NCBI RefSeq assembly: GCF_964199755.1
Contig: NC_133901.1
Span: forward strand, 47,151,418 to 47,215,417
Origin: Larus michahellis
Taxonomy: Eukaryota; Chordata; Aves; Charadriiformes; Laridae
Length of the DNA: 64,000 bases
Direction of reading: 5' to 3'
In this document: piece after piece, positions 1 to 54,305 of the stretch
Layout of the letters: every line of letters begins with the position of its first letter
How positions within the stretch are numbered: the first letter of the stretch is position 1
The notes under the pieces: generated by a model
Databases searched by the model: none
Told to the model about the DNA's origin: nothing
The model's input: the letters and a program-made list of their open reading frames with translations, nothing else
Made by a program: the position numbers and the translations under genes

Positions 1-2969
1 ATCCAGTTTCGATTAAGCCAAGCCCTGAGGCTTCCGCACAGCGTTTCAAGTATTTCACAGATGACTTCACTTACTCTTCCTAGTCCAGCTACACAATTTT
101 GAGTCCTTCCCACAAACCCAAACAATTCCCGTGGTAACTATATCCCTTGTAAAAACCACACAACTCAAGTCCTGGCCATTAAAGATGGTAACGCACCAGT
201 GAGTCTTTCCATGTATATCAAATTGAGATTACTCATCAGTTTAATTTAGAAGTTCCTTCTCCAAAAATCCTTCACAGCCTATTTTGGGCTCCAGACTGAT
301 CAAATAGATACAACACTTGAAGTGACAAAATACAAGGGCCAGGCCAAAGTCTAAGAGCAGGCAACAGTGACAAACACTACTACCTATAGATGACGGGGTG
401 TGCCAAGACCAGCAGGAAATAAAGGGTACCTCCAGGGCACAGTAGGGAAAGAAGTGAAGATTCCTGTTCATCAATGCTTTCCACTTAATTGTTTTACCTC
501 CCACAGGAAAGGGGATTAACCTAGAGTCTCTTCACAGCGTGACACGTGCGTTAAACTTCTGAATTACAGAACATCTGCTACACATGGCTTACACTGGTGC
601 GTATGAAGGCAAAAACATTGCCAGAAGGGAGTCACAGGAAGAGCTGCTTATGCCTGCAGGCTGTGGGAGCACCAACATTTCAGACGACAGCTCTTCAGTT
701 GCCTGCCGTTTTCCAGGTGGAAGGATAGGAGAGAAGGATCGCCACATCAACACAGGATAGTGCAGAATAGTTGAAAAACCTCAGAAATGGTGGTGGTTAT
801 AACCGTGCAACAAGGAAAGTGTCAACTGTTCTATGGATTCACTAGGTACTTTTTTTCTGCCAATCTTAAATCATCAAAATGGGACATCAAACACCAAATT
901 ATGGCACCAAGCAATAAGATAGCCCATTTCAATCCATCTGCTTCAAAAAGTTACTGTACCTCATAAGTGAGCTTGTAATGAAAGGCAAGTAAGGCATGGC
1001 AAAATTAAAGAAGGGAACCATTCATACTCCAATTCCAGAACTAAGTTCTGCTTCAAGAGGTACATGCCCCCGGAACAGTACTGTTCACTATGTGAAGTTA
1101 AAACATCAAGGCTGTGCAAGACATACTGCCTTTATCCCAGCATTTATATATAGGTCCTTTGTTGATTGCTTAAAACTAAGGTAAGGAGGCTTCTGAAAAG
1201 AGCAACTAGAATTTGTGCCAGCACTCTAGAGCTTTGAAGTAGTAAACATTTGGAAAACACTTCTTCAGTTGTACGTCTTCACTGAAACAGATGGTTTCCA
1301 TTCAATTCAAAAAAGAACCACTGAAACAAAAATATCACTTAAAGCCTCAGATCCTAAACACAACTATTTTTAATGCGTATTTTCAAAGGAGTTGACCTCT
1401 TTGGCAGGGGACAATTTGGCTTTCTTTCAGCCTATTTTATGAAAAAAATTGCTATATCAATCTTCCTTGTACTTGTATTGCTGTGTTCACACCACCCCCT
1501 AGCAATTATATTTAATAGCATGACTCTTCTTGCCTTTGATGTCGAACATTATATATGGAAAGGGTTTACTGCAGGTATTGCCTTTAAAACAAGTTTAGGT
1601 TCTAACTCTATAAGCCTCACATGCATAATGCTTGCTCCATATCCCTTACAATCTTTATGGTTGTCAGAAATTTACTGTCACGTACTCAAAACACATCTAC
1701 AGACTCAAGAGTTCTGTACTGTATCTAAGCATACAAATCCCACTTTTAATACCCCTCTAGCAATTTTTCAGAATTCAATACTCACAGCCTTTGGAAAGAA
1801 CATCCAAAAGGTACCTATCTTTGAAGGTCTGTCTGCCAAGTAAAAAAGCCTTTTAACTTCCACAGGATTTCAGAACCCAAACTATTATTTTAGAAGCAAT
1901 TACTCCTTTTCATCACCCCCTTAGTCTAACATCACTAGTTCACCGATGTTTAGAAGAAACTGGAGTATGTATTCTTTCACGAGGGCAATTGCCTACTAAT
2001 CCTCATTACTAACCTCAAAAAAGGCAAACAGTATAGCATAAGGTACAGAAAATCTACTGCACAAGAGTATGATGCTGCTGAACGCAGACAACAGCAACCC
2101 CACTAGTTCAAGACAGACTGAAGGTACTAGAAGAGGCATTAAGTGCTTTATTTGTACTTACCAGGTGTTGTATGGAAGTTATTAGGATCAATAGTATCCC
2201 CTTCCTAACACTTTAACCACTCTAGGGTTGTTGGTTTCCCCCCCAAACACTAAAAATGCCTTACCTGTGTTACAATATGCTGCCTCAGTACAAAGGCAGT
2301 ACAATTTAAAAATACCGTACTTAGATAAGAATCAAGTCAGAGCCTTCATCAGCACAACTGCTAGAGCTGCCCAGTCTGTTTCAGTCCTATTTAAAGTATA
2401 AAACTTCTACCTGGCTTGCTACTCGAAACACCTGCACCAGAATGCCTGCACTTCTAGCGCAGAGCATGCCTCATCCAGCCACTGATCCAATCTTAAATGA
2501 CTCCTTTAACAGCACCACATGAAAAATTAGGGATATACTGCAGTTTGCAGACCAGAAACAGACCCCAGAGCCTGTCCTGACAACTCAGGAACCACAGGGA
2601 AGTCATGCCTCACTCCATTAGCAGAAATTTTAACTGTCGAAGTATGCAGCTCTGAATCTCTGTCTACAGGTTTTATTCTCCCTTCAGCTACATTCTATAG
2701 GTCTTTATGATACTGGCAGTCCAACAAGCACATCTTAAAAAGACTTTCCAAATCAGTTTGTACACCAGATGACAAAAGCATGCCCACCTCCATGAACTAA
2801 TGCTGCCTGCTTGGAATTAGGTCATATCCATACAAAGCTCTGATTCACTTCAAATTGATAATCAAAACCAGAGTTGTTTAATTATGAAAAGATTTTAATA
2901 CAGTGCAAACAGTGCACCAATTTTGAATTTCTCAAACTTTACAAAATGGTAACTTTTGAATCAAAACTA
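1..2969. other. Flank downstream of RPS24, no supported gene
   Basis: This AT-rich stretch lies past the RPS24 poly(A) signals. I see no exon series, no RNA gene and no recognisable transposable element. The longest open frame (1373-1843, plus, 156 codons) has a composition typical of chance frames in AT-rich DNA and matches no family I know. It could contain extended RPS24 3'UTR or run-through sequence, but nothing in the sequence proves that. Confidence 0.5.
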
Positions 2970-3076
2970 AAGGGCAAGCCAGCATTTTATTGACATAGTT
3001 TATTTGATGTTAAAGCCAGATGAGCAGCTTCTTTCCAGAGAAATTCTCTCTATGCTTCTTCATAGAATAATGTAGT
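2970..3076 (-). other. RPS24: RPS24 terminal 3'UTR exon
   Basis: A strong acceptor (TTTTCCTTTACAG) opens a short exon that ends shortly past two AATAAA signals on the minus strand. If exon 4 joined it directly, eight extra codons (TTLFYEEA) would precede a TAG. With exon 5 included it is entirely untranslated. The 3' cleavage point is approximate. Confidence 0.7.
2986..3004 (-). terminator. RPS24 poly(A) signals
   Basis: Two AATAAA hexamers on the minus strand, at 2999-3004 and 2986-2991, lie inside the terminal exon at the usual distance from a 3' end near 2970. Confidence 0.75.
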
Positions 3077-3133
3077 CTGTAAAGGAAAAGATACATCAGT
3101 GCCACACAAATAAAACCATTTTTATACTCATAC

Positions 3134-3144
3134 CTTTACAGAGC
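3134..3144 (-). other. RPS24: Candidate 11-nt RPS24 microexon
   Basis: On the minus strand a pyrimidine-rich acceptor (AGTTTTTTAG) precedes GCTCTGTAAAG and then a donor GTATGAG. After exon 4 it would read Ala-Leu-stop. Tiny alternative 3' exons are established for vertebrate RPS24, but this particular one is inferred from splice motifs alone and could be chance. Confidence 0.3.
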
Positions 3145-3795
3145 CTAAAAAACTGGTTCCCAAACAAGTCAGGTGAACCACACTGCTTTTCTTAAGGTTC
3201 AAAATTTCACAGTGCTGTCATGGGAATAAGTGAGAGCCTAGATTAGAGCATTCCCGTAGAAAAGCTACAATTGCTTTACCAGCTTTCTGTTTAAGACATT
3301 ATACTCGCTACATCAGCTCCCAAGACAGTTTAAGTTGCTTTAAAATGAGTCATTCAGACTATTTGTAATAAAATCAGAGTTTTGTCTGTAACACTTACTG
3401 TCCACAACACATCCAACTCACTAATGTTTCTGCAGCAAAGATACATAGTCTAGGACTTGTCTAAAAGAGTATCAGGTTTATTTACAAGGAATTTACTTGA
3501 AATAAGTATCTATAAGAAAACAACAAATATTTGTTCCTTATCATACCTACAAATGGAAAAATATAAGTCTTGTTTACAGTAAGACTAAATTCACAGCAGT
3601 TTTAGCAACCGAGTAATAAATCTGAACTGCCTCGTTTATTATTTCAGTCTTTAAACTAATCAAGTATTTCATGTAAGTGGATGTCATCACATAAATTAGC
3701 AACTCAGCAGGAAGCACAACAGTCTTAGTCTTAAACTCTTGCACTGGGTTCTATATGAGCGCAGTATCACAGTGTTTGCATAAATCAGCGTTAGA

Positions 3796-3834
3796 CCTAT
3801 GTCATCCTATGTGACATCCTATGTCACCTATGTC
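3796..3834. repeat. Short imperfect tandem repeat (CCTATGTCAT-like)
   Basis: The unit CCTATGT recurs four times in about 40 bp with variable 3-5 bp joins (CA, GACAT, CA). It lies just outside the candidate stop-codon exon of RPS24. It is a local microsatellite-like duplication with no known role. Confidence 0.6.
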
Positions 3835-3889
3835 GTAATGACTACAGGCTACTGAATGTCTAGCCTTACAAGGCATTCTAAAGTCATAC

Positions 3890-3922
3890 CTGTTATCCAT
3901 TTTCCATCTGAAGTATGTTCAT

Positions 3923-3925
<3 letters not shown>
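3890..3925 (-). CDS. RPS24: RPS24 exon 5: stop-codon exon (candidate)
   Basis: A 36-nt candidate exon on the minus strand lies between a good acceptor (TTTTTCTTTTTCAG) and a donor (GTATGA). Joined to exon 4 in frame, its first codon is TAA, giving a protein that ends GAGKK, like one known vertebrate RPS24 isoform. The rest would be 3'UTR. It is supported by splice-site quality and fit, not by transcripts. Confidence 0.6.
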
Positions 3926-9174
<5,249 letters not shown>

Positions 9175-9177
<3 letters not shown>

Positions 9178-9219
9178 CTTGACGGTGGCCTCCCTGCCAG
9201 CGAGCGAGAAAAGGAAGGA
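9175..9219 (-). CDS. RPS24: RPS24 exon 1: 5'TOP leader plus ATG
   Basis: On the minus strand the start codon at 9177-9175 is followed directly by the donor GTGAGT, so only Met1 is coded here. The short leader begins in a pyrimidine tract (about 9208-9221, CTTCCTTTTCTC), as expected for a terminal oligopyrimidine mRNA under mTOR/LARP1 translational control. The exact transcription start is inferred. Confidence 0.85.
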
Positions 9220-9233
9220 GGACCTCCCCGCAG

Positions 9234-9238
9234 CCAAT
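9234..9238 (+). promoter_or_regulatory. CCAAT box (NF-Y site)
   Basis: CCAAT in the context GCAGCCAATCA, about 15-25 bp upstream of the inferred RPS24 start. It is a canonical NF-Y core by sequence; use by either gene is inferred. Confidence 0.55.
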
Positions 9239-9303
9239 CATAAGGCGGCGCAGGGGTCCTTCGCGCAGGGGGCGGGGTCGCGTGGAGGGGTGTCTGTCCC
9301 AGA

Positions 9304-9312
9304 GCCGGAAGG
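9304..9312 (+). promoter_or_regulatory. ETS/GABP-type site
   Basis: GCCGGAAGG holds the CCGGAAG core bound by ETS/GABP factors, which are common at promoters of ribosomal and nuclear housekeeping genes. It lies between the two genes. Confidence 0.5.
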
Positions 9313-9324
9313 GGTGGGTTATGC

Positions 9325-9335
9325 GCGCAGGCGCA
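9325..9335 (+). promoter_or_regulatory. NRF1-type site
   Basis: GCGCAGGCGCA is close to the palindromic NRF1 consensus. It lies in the shared spacer and could serve both directions. This is a motif match only. Confidence 0.55.
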
Positions 9336-9461
9336 TAGTTGGCCATCGCTGCCGCGTGCAGCCTGGCTGGTCACTGAGGACCGGTCGCTGAGGGGTTACT
9401 GCTTGGTCCCTCTTTTCCTCCCCGCTACCCCTGGGCCCTCTCCTCCTCCCCCGCCGCCGCC

Positions 9462-47251
<37,790 letters not shown>

Positions 47252-49070
47252 CACTTGGATATAATACACTATAGCAAAACAAGAAATAGCAAGAAAACAT
47301 CATTTTAGTTAAGAAACATGCATTATCAGTTCTGTCTGTCTCAATAACTGTGAATTGGTAAGTGAAATACCATCGAAAGAATTGCCCAGTTATTTACCAG
47401 CTGTTTGTACAGACCCTAAAAAGAGCAGCTTCTCTGCACCAGAGAGTGGAAATAAATTTAAAGTGGATTTCGTCGGACAAAATTTTCTTTTTCATGTGTT
47501 AGAATTAAATATTTGTGTTAACATATGGAAGTTGTTATTAACTCAGTATTAGATGTGTCTATTTGGATTTGATTAAAAAAAAAAAAGCGACACAGAAACC
47601 CGTAAGAGTTCTGTGGGCTTGCACAGAGTACATCTGGAAATGGCTTTTCACCAGGAGCTGCAGAGGTCAGTCTACTCTTAAGAACAGAGACTTCAAAATG
47701 CTTTAACTGAATCTCTGATTCATTCATACTGGATTAAACTCCAGGAGCGCTGTTAAAATCGTTTGAAATGTTTGCTTGAAATTTTATTGTCTTTTCATTT
47801 ATCCCAAGGTATTATCCATTAAATGGGTTTTCTCTCCAGGATTTTGCTTTGGGTTGTACCTACAGAAAGCTGCAGACTGTAAAGCTCTTACTAAATTCTG
47901 AGGAGACTGTTACTAGAACATTACAAATTACAAATAGTTTTTCATGTATAGCAGCTGTTTTACTGATCCAATCTGTCATTTACAGCAGTCTTAGTTCTGG
48001 GAAAGTTTCATAATTGAGTAAGGTCATCTGAACAACCTAGCTTTATTTTAACATATAAAGTAGAAACAGAAAGGAAGCTCGTTTCTCTGCATGGACATGA
48101 AATAATTTGAAACTATTTTAATCTTTAGCCCGCTAGAGCATTTTCAGAATGAAGAAAAGTTTTTAAATTATTTCAGTGTAGTACGTTTAAATTCACTCTG
48201 GTGCTATGGAGGGAAAGTATCTCAGTGTTCTCTTGTCAGCAGTGTTTGGATATGCGGTGTGCTCACAACATCAGTTGAGGTTGGAGAGAAACAAAATAGA
48301 GAAAAAAGCTAAAGTTATGCACTAATGAAGTAAAAGGAGGTTGCTGAATACTCTTGCATTTGAAAACAAATGAGTTTGTGCTACAGTTTGTCTTCATGTA
48401 GCAATGGAAAGAAAAGTGTAAGGCTACGTTCAGAGAATGTAAATGTCTTGTTTTAAGTCTAAGGTGCCACTGTGTTTATTTTTAAATCATCCTCCATGCA
48501 GAGAAGACCTGATGTGAAATTATAACTATTCTCCAATTATTTTGTATTTTCAATGTGACACTAAGATCTACTTCTGCCTAGATTTTGGCAGAGTAAATAT
48601 TGAGAATGTAGTGCATTTAGTATCTGCTTTAAAAGCCATATATATTTTGCTATCTCCCTTTTAACAATAGAAATTTCAGAATAATTTTAAATTTTCCTTG
48701 TGATCTCAGTGAAGCTGCCACGTACTGATTTGTCTGTATAGAAGTCTAGCTTTACTTCTTTTTAAAGATGTAAGTATAAGACAGGTAGAGAAGTCCATAA
48801 AACTTTCCTGTGCAAAAGTACTTCACTTTATCATGGGAAATACTACTGAAAGTGCTTGGTATTTTTTGCGAATAAACAAAAGCTGTAAACAGATGGAGTT
48901 TGTATTGGAATGAGTAACCACTTCTTTTTTTTTTTTTTTTGTAAATATAGTGAAATGTAGCTATTTAAATGGTGGTTTTGCTCTCTTATATGTTAAAAGT
49001 ATTCAGTGAATTACATCCATTATCTTGTCTTTAATATGACAATAAAAAGAGGCAGAGATAAAGAAAATGT
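47252..49070 (+). other. POLR3A: POLR3A 3'UTR
   Basis: AT-rich sequence after the stop with AATAAA signals at 47451-47456, 48871-48876 and 49041-49046. The last is followed within about 35 bp by a GT-rich element (TTGTGTTTGTTTATTGGTG), so it is the likeliest main cleavage site. Isoforms with shorter 3'UTRs are possible at the earlier signals. Confidence 0.75.
49041..49046 (+). terminator. Likely main POLR3A poly(A) signal
   Basis: AATAAA with a GT-rich downstream element, about 1.8 kb after the stop codon. The end point is inferred without transcript data. Confidence 0.65.
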
Positions 49071-49394
49071 AAACCTTGTGTTTGTTTATTGGTGCATTAT
49101 GTTTGTGTGTAAATAATTTATGGATGGCCTAACCTCCATATCCCTCATTCGCTTAGTTATTAAGACAGTTGAGAATTATTGAGCTTAAATCTCAGGTATT
49201 TACAACCTAAATGGATGTGTAATATAAAACCTATCTAGCTTAAAGTAAATCTAAACACATCTTGCCCTCCAAGCAGGCTACGTGCTTCATAGGTATTTCA
49301 GCCCAAAATAGATTGTTTACAAGAGCATTCTGAATTAGTAATTATTGCTTGGGCTTTCTGTACAGTCAGTAAACAAATTAGCTGTTGGATTTAG

Positions 49395-49500
49395 GAAGGA
49401 CCGGCAGGGGAGATGAGGAGGGGGTGTCAGCCTCTATGTCAGTGACCAGCCGGAGTGCATGGATGCGCGTGGTTCCAACCCAAACCATGATTCTATGATT
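49395..49500 (+). mobile_element. Internally deleted CR1 fragment (endonuclease piece joined to 3' tail)
   Basis: One plus-strand frame reads GGVSLYVSDQPECMD, which resembles the CR1 endonuclease segment GGVALYV..QLECM. Within about 20 bp it runs into GGTTCCAACCCAAACCATGATTCTATGATT, the CR1 3' end. The whole RT region between them is missing. Confidence 0.6.
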
Positions 49501-49959
49501 TTACTCATAAGCAGCTTTTTTTAGGGATCAATTTTAATGGTCAAAGAAATTAAACTTTGGAACATTTCTTAAAAGTTATATTTTTGTTAACCTTCTTATC
49601 TTTAGTTCAGGTTTTGCTTTTAAAAATAAATACTATTTTGCACATTTCCCTCTATTTTCTAATTAATGTGCTAATTGAAATTATTTACTATGTTAAATGT
49701 AATTTTTCAAGAAATAATTTAGTTTCTGAAAAACTACTAGATAACATTAGAAGCCCTACAACAGAACATCCTAGACGGCCAACGTGTCTTTGCATGGAAA
49801 AGTATCACTGATTCACTTATGATGTCTCAGAGTTGTTTGTGTACTTATACAAGTAAAAACACTTGTGAAGGTAATGCTAAAATCTCTAGCCATTATTAGG
49901 TTATGGGAACAATTAGGTACTACCATTGAAATTTAATCACCAGGTGCCCCTAAAATTTT

Positions 49960-50167
49960 AAACGTCCTTCTTCCAGCTCCTGTCGAACACGGGCACTGAA
50001 GATAGAATAGTGGGGCTGCTGAAGAATCTCACGGAAGAGCTGCGTGGTCCATGGTGCAGCAGTCGGGCAGCAAAACCAGCTGCAAGTGGGAGGCCTGAGA
50101 TGGGAACCCCGATTCCTATCGGCACTGCTGATGCCATATTCTTAAGAAAGAAAGAATTGGCTACCAA
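49960..50167 (-). other. GC-rich patch with open frames, origin unknown
   Basis: A compact, GC-richer block in AT-rich flank. On the minus strand two overlapping frames stay open: one begins at Met 50167 (69 codons), and another reads LFREILQQPHYSIFSARVRQ followed by ELEEGRLKF and a stop. The second looks like the C-terminal end of a protein, but I do not recognise the family. It could be a processed-pseudogene fragment, a lone exon or chance. No flanking intron structure is evident. Confidence 0.3.
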
Positions 50168-50382
50168 AATTTATTAAGTTAATTATGAGTATCCTGATTT
50201 CTGATTTTTCTCCATATTTTTCATCTGTTCTAAAACAGATGTAAAGTTTTCCAAAATTGTCAGGCTTAGAAACTCCTTGGTAAGTCATTATTTACAAACT
50301 GATGCTTGATTTTTTTTGGTTTGGTTTGGTTTTTTTTCCCTCAGTGAGGTCCACTGAAAATACTGCTTTACGGTGTGACTTT

Positions 50383-50457
50383 TCGGTGGTGTCCAGCGAC
50401 AGGACAAGGGGTAACAGGCACAAGCTTGAACGTAGGAAGTTCCATCTCAACATGAGA
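50383..50457 (+). mobile_element. Small CR1 ORF2 C-terminal fragment
   Basis: The plus strand codes FSVVSSDRTRGNRHKLERRK then FHLNMR, which is clearly the CR1 ORF2 C-terminal segment (compare [20 protein letters not shown] in the 44.5-kb copy). Only about 75 bp survive. Confidence 0.85.
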
Positions 50458-50816
50458 TGTTCCCTCCCCGTAGTATTTCTGTTTGATGGGAAGAGTGCTT
50501 CAGGTGCAAGAAGTACGCAGGCAAAAATTGTAGTTAAAACGAATTAGTAAACCAATAAGCAGAGAGCATTTTTTTTTTCTAAAGGCACATCATAAAAAAA
50601 AAGTACTTTCTTAGTATGTTTATCAGGAAACTACTTTACACATGTCTCTTATCTGCAGAGAGATAAGAAAACAGAAGCCAGTGCTGTAAAGGTTTCCTGC
50701 TGTGAATGTGGGAAGCTGGGAATTAATCTAGAACTGCGCTGCTTTGGTCCATAACTTGAAGAAATTTAGTATGGAGGGCTAGTCCTTTTTTTGCTTTATC
50801 TATGCTTTTTTGGTTG

Positions 50817-50840
50817 TTTTTTTTTTTTAAAAAAAAAAAA
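50817..50840. repeat. T12-A12 palindrome
   Basis: Twelve Ts are followed directly by twelve As, a perfect 24-bp palindrome. It probably arose by slippage or from a poly(A) remnant. Confidence 0.85.
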
Positions 50841-51456
50841 GAAAGCGAATGAATGTTGTGTTTCGTAAATTAGCTGTAAGTACGATAGAATTTGCTTCCT
50901 TCAGGACAAATACTCCTTGATGTCTGACTGTTTGTCACTGTTTCGGTATAAGCTGAAGGAAGTAGCCAGGAATGTCTTTAGAAACCATAACAAAAAGATT
51001 AAAGATTTTGACAGTATTTGCATATTTGCCTAAACTCTGTGAATGTAACTGATGAATGTTGTATCTTCAAAACAGTTAGCTAAAGCCATGTATTCAGACC
51101 TAGAAAAGTCTGCCAGTAATTAAATATGTGGAAAAAACATAAGGAAATAAGAAAAATTGGCCCGTGTTTTTTAGTTTGTCTAAGAACAGAAAAACTAAAA
51201 GGGACCAAATTAGAAAATGTACTAACGTTTCAATTCACAAATACTTGGCAGGTTATTTGGATGCGATTATAGTATCGATATAAATGCACAGCAAATTTTT
51301 CCTGAGGAATAAACACCAAAATCTCACAGGGCAATCTGAAAGACTGAGATAAAACAAACCAGCCCTACTACTCTTGTATGTCAGTGCTTCTGAAAATGAA
51401 TCTAGGTTTCCTGCAACTGATAAAATGACAATTGTAAAACACTTCTACTAATAAAA

Positions 51457-52095
51457 TTAGATCATATCACCATCTTCCACTAGAGAGCAGCATTTTGTTT
51501 TGGGAAAAGAGGCGTTTGGGTAGCAATTCTTTTTTTTTTTTTTTTCTATTAAAAATGGTTTTTGCAAGATCAGGACTGAAATACAACTATGAGTAGGAAG
51601 GCTACCTGTTAAAATCATATACATGAGGAAGGAGATTAAGGGCACTAATTTTCTTAAGAAAGAGAAAACAGACTCCGGGCATGCTTTTTGTGAATTAGCA
51701 AGGACGTGCTTATCCTTTGCCTCATCTGGCTTAAAAAAAAACCCAACCAGACAAAAAAAAGTAAGTAACTTAAGTAGAAGGCTGTAGTCATTTCCAAAGG
51801 AGCCTAGGGAGTTGCTCCTGGCAATTGGGAGAGCAGCGTATCTGTCCTGTGAAAGGAGACGTGTCTTTTGTCGCAGCATTTTCCATGCAGCAATGATTGT
51901 TGCAATCTGCGTGCGTTTTCTGTAGCGAGGGCTGAAATACAGCTCCCACCGCTCCTCTGAAGCGTGAAGTTCTGGCAGCTCGCTGGGGAGCATCTCGCAT
52001 TCTTCAGCTGCTGCAGAACCCCAAAGCAAGGCTGTATTAAAAACACTTGAAGGTGATGCTGGGAGATGCAAGAGGCCACTGTTTAGGACTGACAA
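51457..52095 (-). other. 212-codon open frame, unassigned
   Basis: The longest non-transposon single open frame in the window. Its middle part (about 51790-51990) is GC-richer than the flanks and reads LHASEERWELYFSPRYRKRT then QIATIIAAWKMLRQKTRLLS, a basic, helix-like segment loosely like an IQ motif. A possible acceptor (GGTTCTGCAG) lies near 52007-52016 on the minus strand. The distal half (residues 105-212) is low-complexity and AT-rich, as chance sequence would be. I do not recognise a family. It could be an exon of an unannotated gene, a lncRNA, a pseudogene or chance. Confidence 0.25.
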
Positions 52096-53936
52096 TAATA
52101 TGAAACAGGTGGTCTTCTCTGTGTTCAGACAGCCGAAAACAGCAAGATTTATGAAAGATGACTTCCACTTTAATGTCTGACAGCTACAGGGTTGCCTGTA
52201 GCTTTGTTAGCTCCTATCATCTGTGTAAATCAATTGGCAGTGGTCTTTTGAGCCGAGAGCTCGGTATTGACTGGCTGTGCTTAGGGGTTCTGTTGGCCAT
52301 GAGCTGCTTTGAATACAGTTTGGTCTTCCCCACAACAGTCTCTGTTACTTACATGTAGAGCCCCTGTGTGTATCACGTGGTAAAAGGTGTTTCTTAATCC
52401 GAAGAGTCTGTCTTGTGAGTCCAAACCTGCAAGATCAGGCATAATTGCATGTTCCTTGTGGAAGCAACGATGGTAGGTGTGAGTGACGTTGTACTGGGAT
52501 ACAGTGGTTTCTGCAGGTGTTGAGGGCAGAGGGGAGACAGCTGAAAAGACAGGGAATGCAAAGATAAGCAAGGAGGTAGGGAAGCAGAGTTGGAAGTTCA
52601 TATCTGGTTGGGGGGAACAGAAAGGTGCCAGCTGGGTAAAGTGACACACAGATATTCATAGTAGCTACAAGGAGTCCCAGTCAAGTGATGGAAACAGCTG
52701 GAAAAAAAGATGTGTATTCCTGAGAACTAAGATTTCATCATTGTACAGGAGATTACTGTCACTGGCGGTGACAACTGATAGTTAAATCATCCTTTGTTCA
52801 TCAGACGACTATTAATAACAAGTAATAACTCAGAGTTATTTCCTTCAGTTATTGTATCTGTTTGATTATAATACTCTTTCAATGAGCTGTACACAATTAC
52901 AGCTCCTCAACTACAGCGATGTGCTACAGTTACATGTAAAAACTGCTCTGTGTGTTGGGTTCTGGTACAGTCCACGTGGAAGAGCGTATCTATCATTGGG
53001 GGGCAAATAGGAATCTGTCTTTTAGTGTTGATGCCCGCAGTTAGATCAAAAGCATTCCTGGAAAATCCTTATTTGAGGAGTTTTTAATAATATCTAAATG
53101 CTGCTACTCAGCCAAGGTACGGAAATTACATCAATTAAATTCCTAGTGTTGTGTCTCCCACTACAAGAGAGGCTATACAACATACATGAAGGTCAGATGG
53201 ATAATTCACTAAAGTTTGAAAAAGGTAGCTACTCTATTTAGTTTTTTGGGGTTTATTTTATGTTATTAAAGAAAAAGACGGCTATTTGCAATGAATGTCT
53301 GCCACCACAGTGCTATGGCCTTGTTGATTTCAAAGCTGGATGGTGCTGAGGAGTTTTAGTCCCTGGATAAAAGGGGACGTGTGGGTGCCCCTGTGACTGT
53401 GGCTTTCTTGGCCCGCAGAAAGCTGGGGTACCACACAGGGTTTCCTACCAAGCGCCTTTCTCCTCTGGGATAGCTATGTTTTGTCAGTTGGAGACACTGT
53501 TGACCAGAAATGAAGCTGTTATGAAAGCAGCATGTATTTGGATTATTAACCACGGGCACTTTATTCTCCTTTTTGTGAAAGTGGGTGTTTGTCAGCTAAT
53601 CTTTCAATATGTGTGGCAATTTTATCTGCATGAATCCCTTTTAAGTGTTAAACTGTGCCGATTTTTAAAGGCAAAATAAAGACAACTAGTTGCCAAGAAA
53701 TGCAAAAGCAATAGTGAGATTGTGCCAGGAAACTTTAGGTGTCCCAGAAAATGCCAGAATTAGGTGTAACTGAGAGTTAAAAATTATTTGACTTGATTTA
53801 TTATTCAGGGATTTGTTTGTGAGAAGAATTGGTTAGCAGTGTGGTGTGATTCAGCCCCGTTTGTAATCCTGTGATGATATTTTCTCTTCTGTTACTTCAT
53901 ATAGGAGTTGCTTCTTAAAGTCCCCTTTTCTACAGA
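52096..53936. other. Intergenic, nothing recognised
   Basis: AT-rich DNA with scattered frames of up to 122 codons (52281-52649, minus) that overlap others on the same strand and match nothing. No exon, RNA gene or transposon is identified. Confidence 0.45.
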
Positions 53937-53946
53937 GTGAAGTCCC

Positions 53947-53998
53947 TCAGCCCGAGCGATACACAGTCACACACAGGGGACTCTTTAGCTCGGGCTGA
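53947..53998. repeat. 11-bp perfect inverted repeat
   Basis: TCAGCCCGAGC at 53947-53957 is the exact reverse complement of GCTCGGGCTGA at 53988-53998, with a 30-base loop. As RNA it would form a GC-rich hairpin. Function unknown. Confidence 0.85.
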
Positions 53999-54305
53999 TT
54001 CACAGCATCCCGATTGCAAACTGCTGATTGTCTGGGGTGTGACGAGGATGGCCTCGGCCATAGCATGGTGCAGGCTGGAAGCACCAGCAGTGATGCTGTG
54101 TGACCCATTGTTGAAGGCACAGTGGGTAGGGGAACTCTTTCACGCACATGCTGTAAGGAAGGAAAGACACCGTACCCTGACCCCTGCACTTTTCCAAAGC
54201 AATGATGCTAATAAGATTCCTGTATGAGTAGGTACCTTGGCAAGCCCACACAGCAACTCATTCCCTTTCTCATATGCCATTCTTCCAGATTTTCAGCTCA
54301 TGCAG

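Noticed and set aside
1373-1843. 156-codon plus-strand frame with a hydrophobic stretch
   Set aside because: AT-rich, no family resemblance, no splice or promoter context; best explained as chance.
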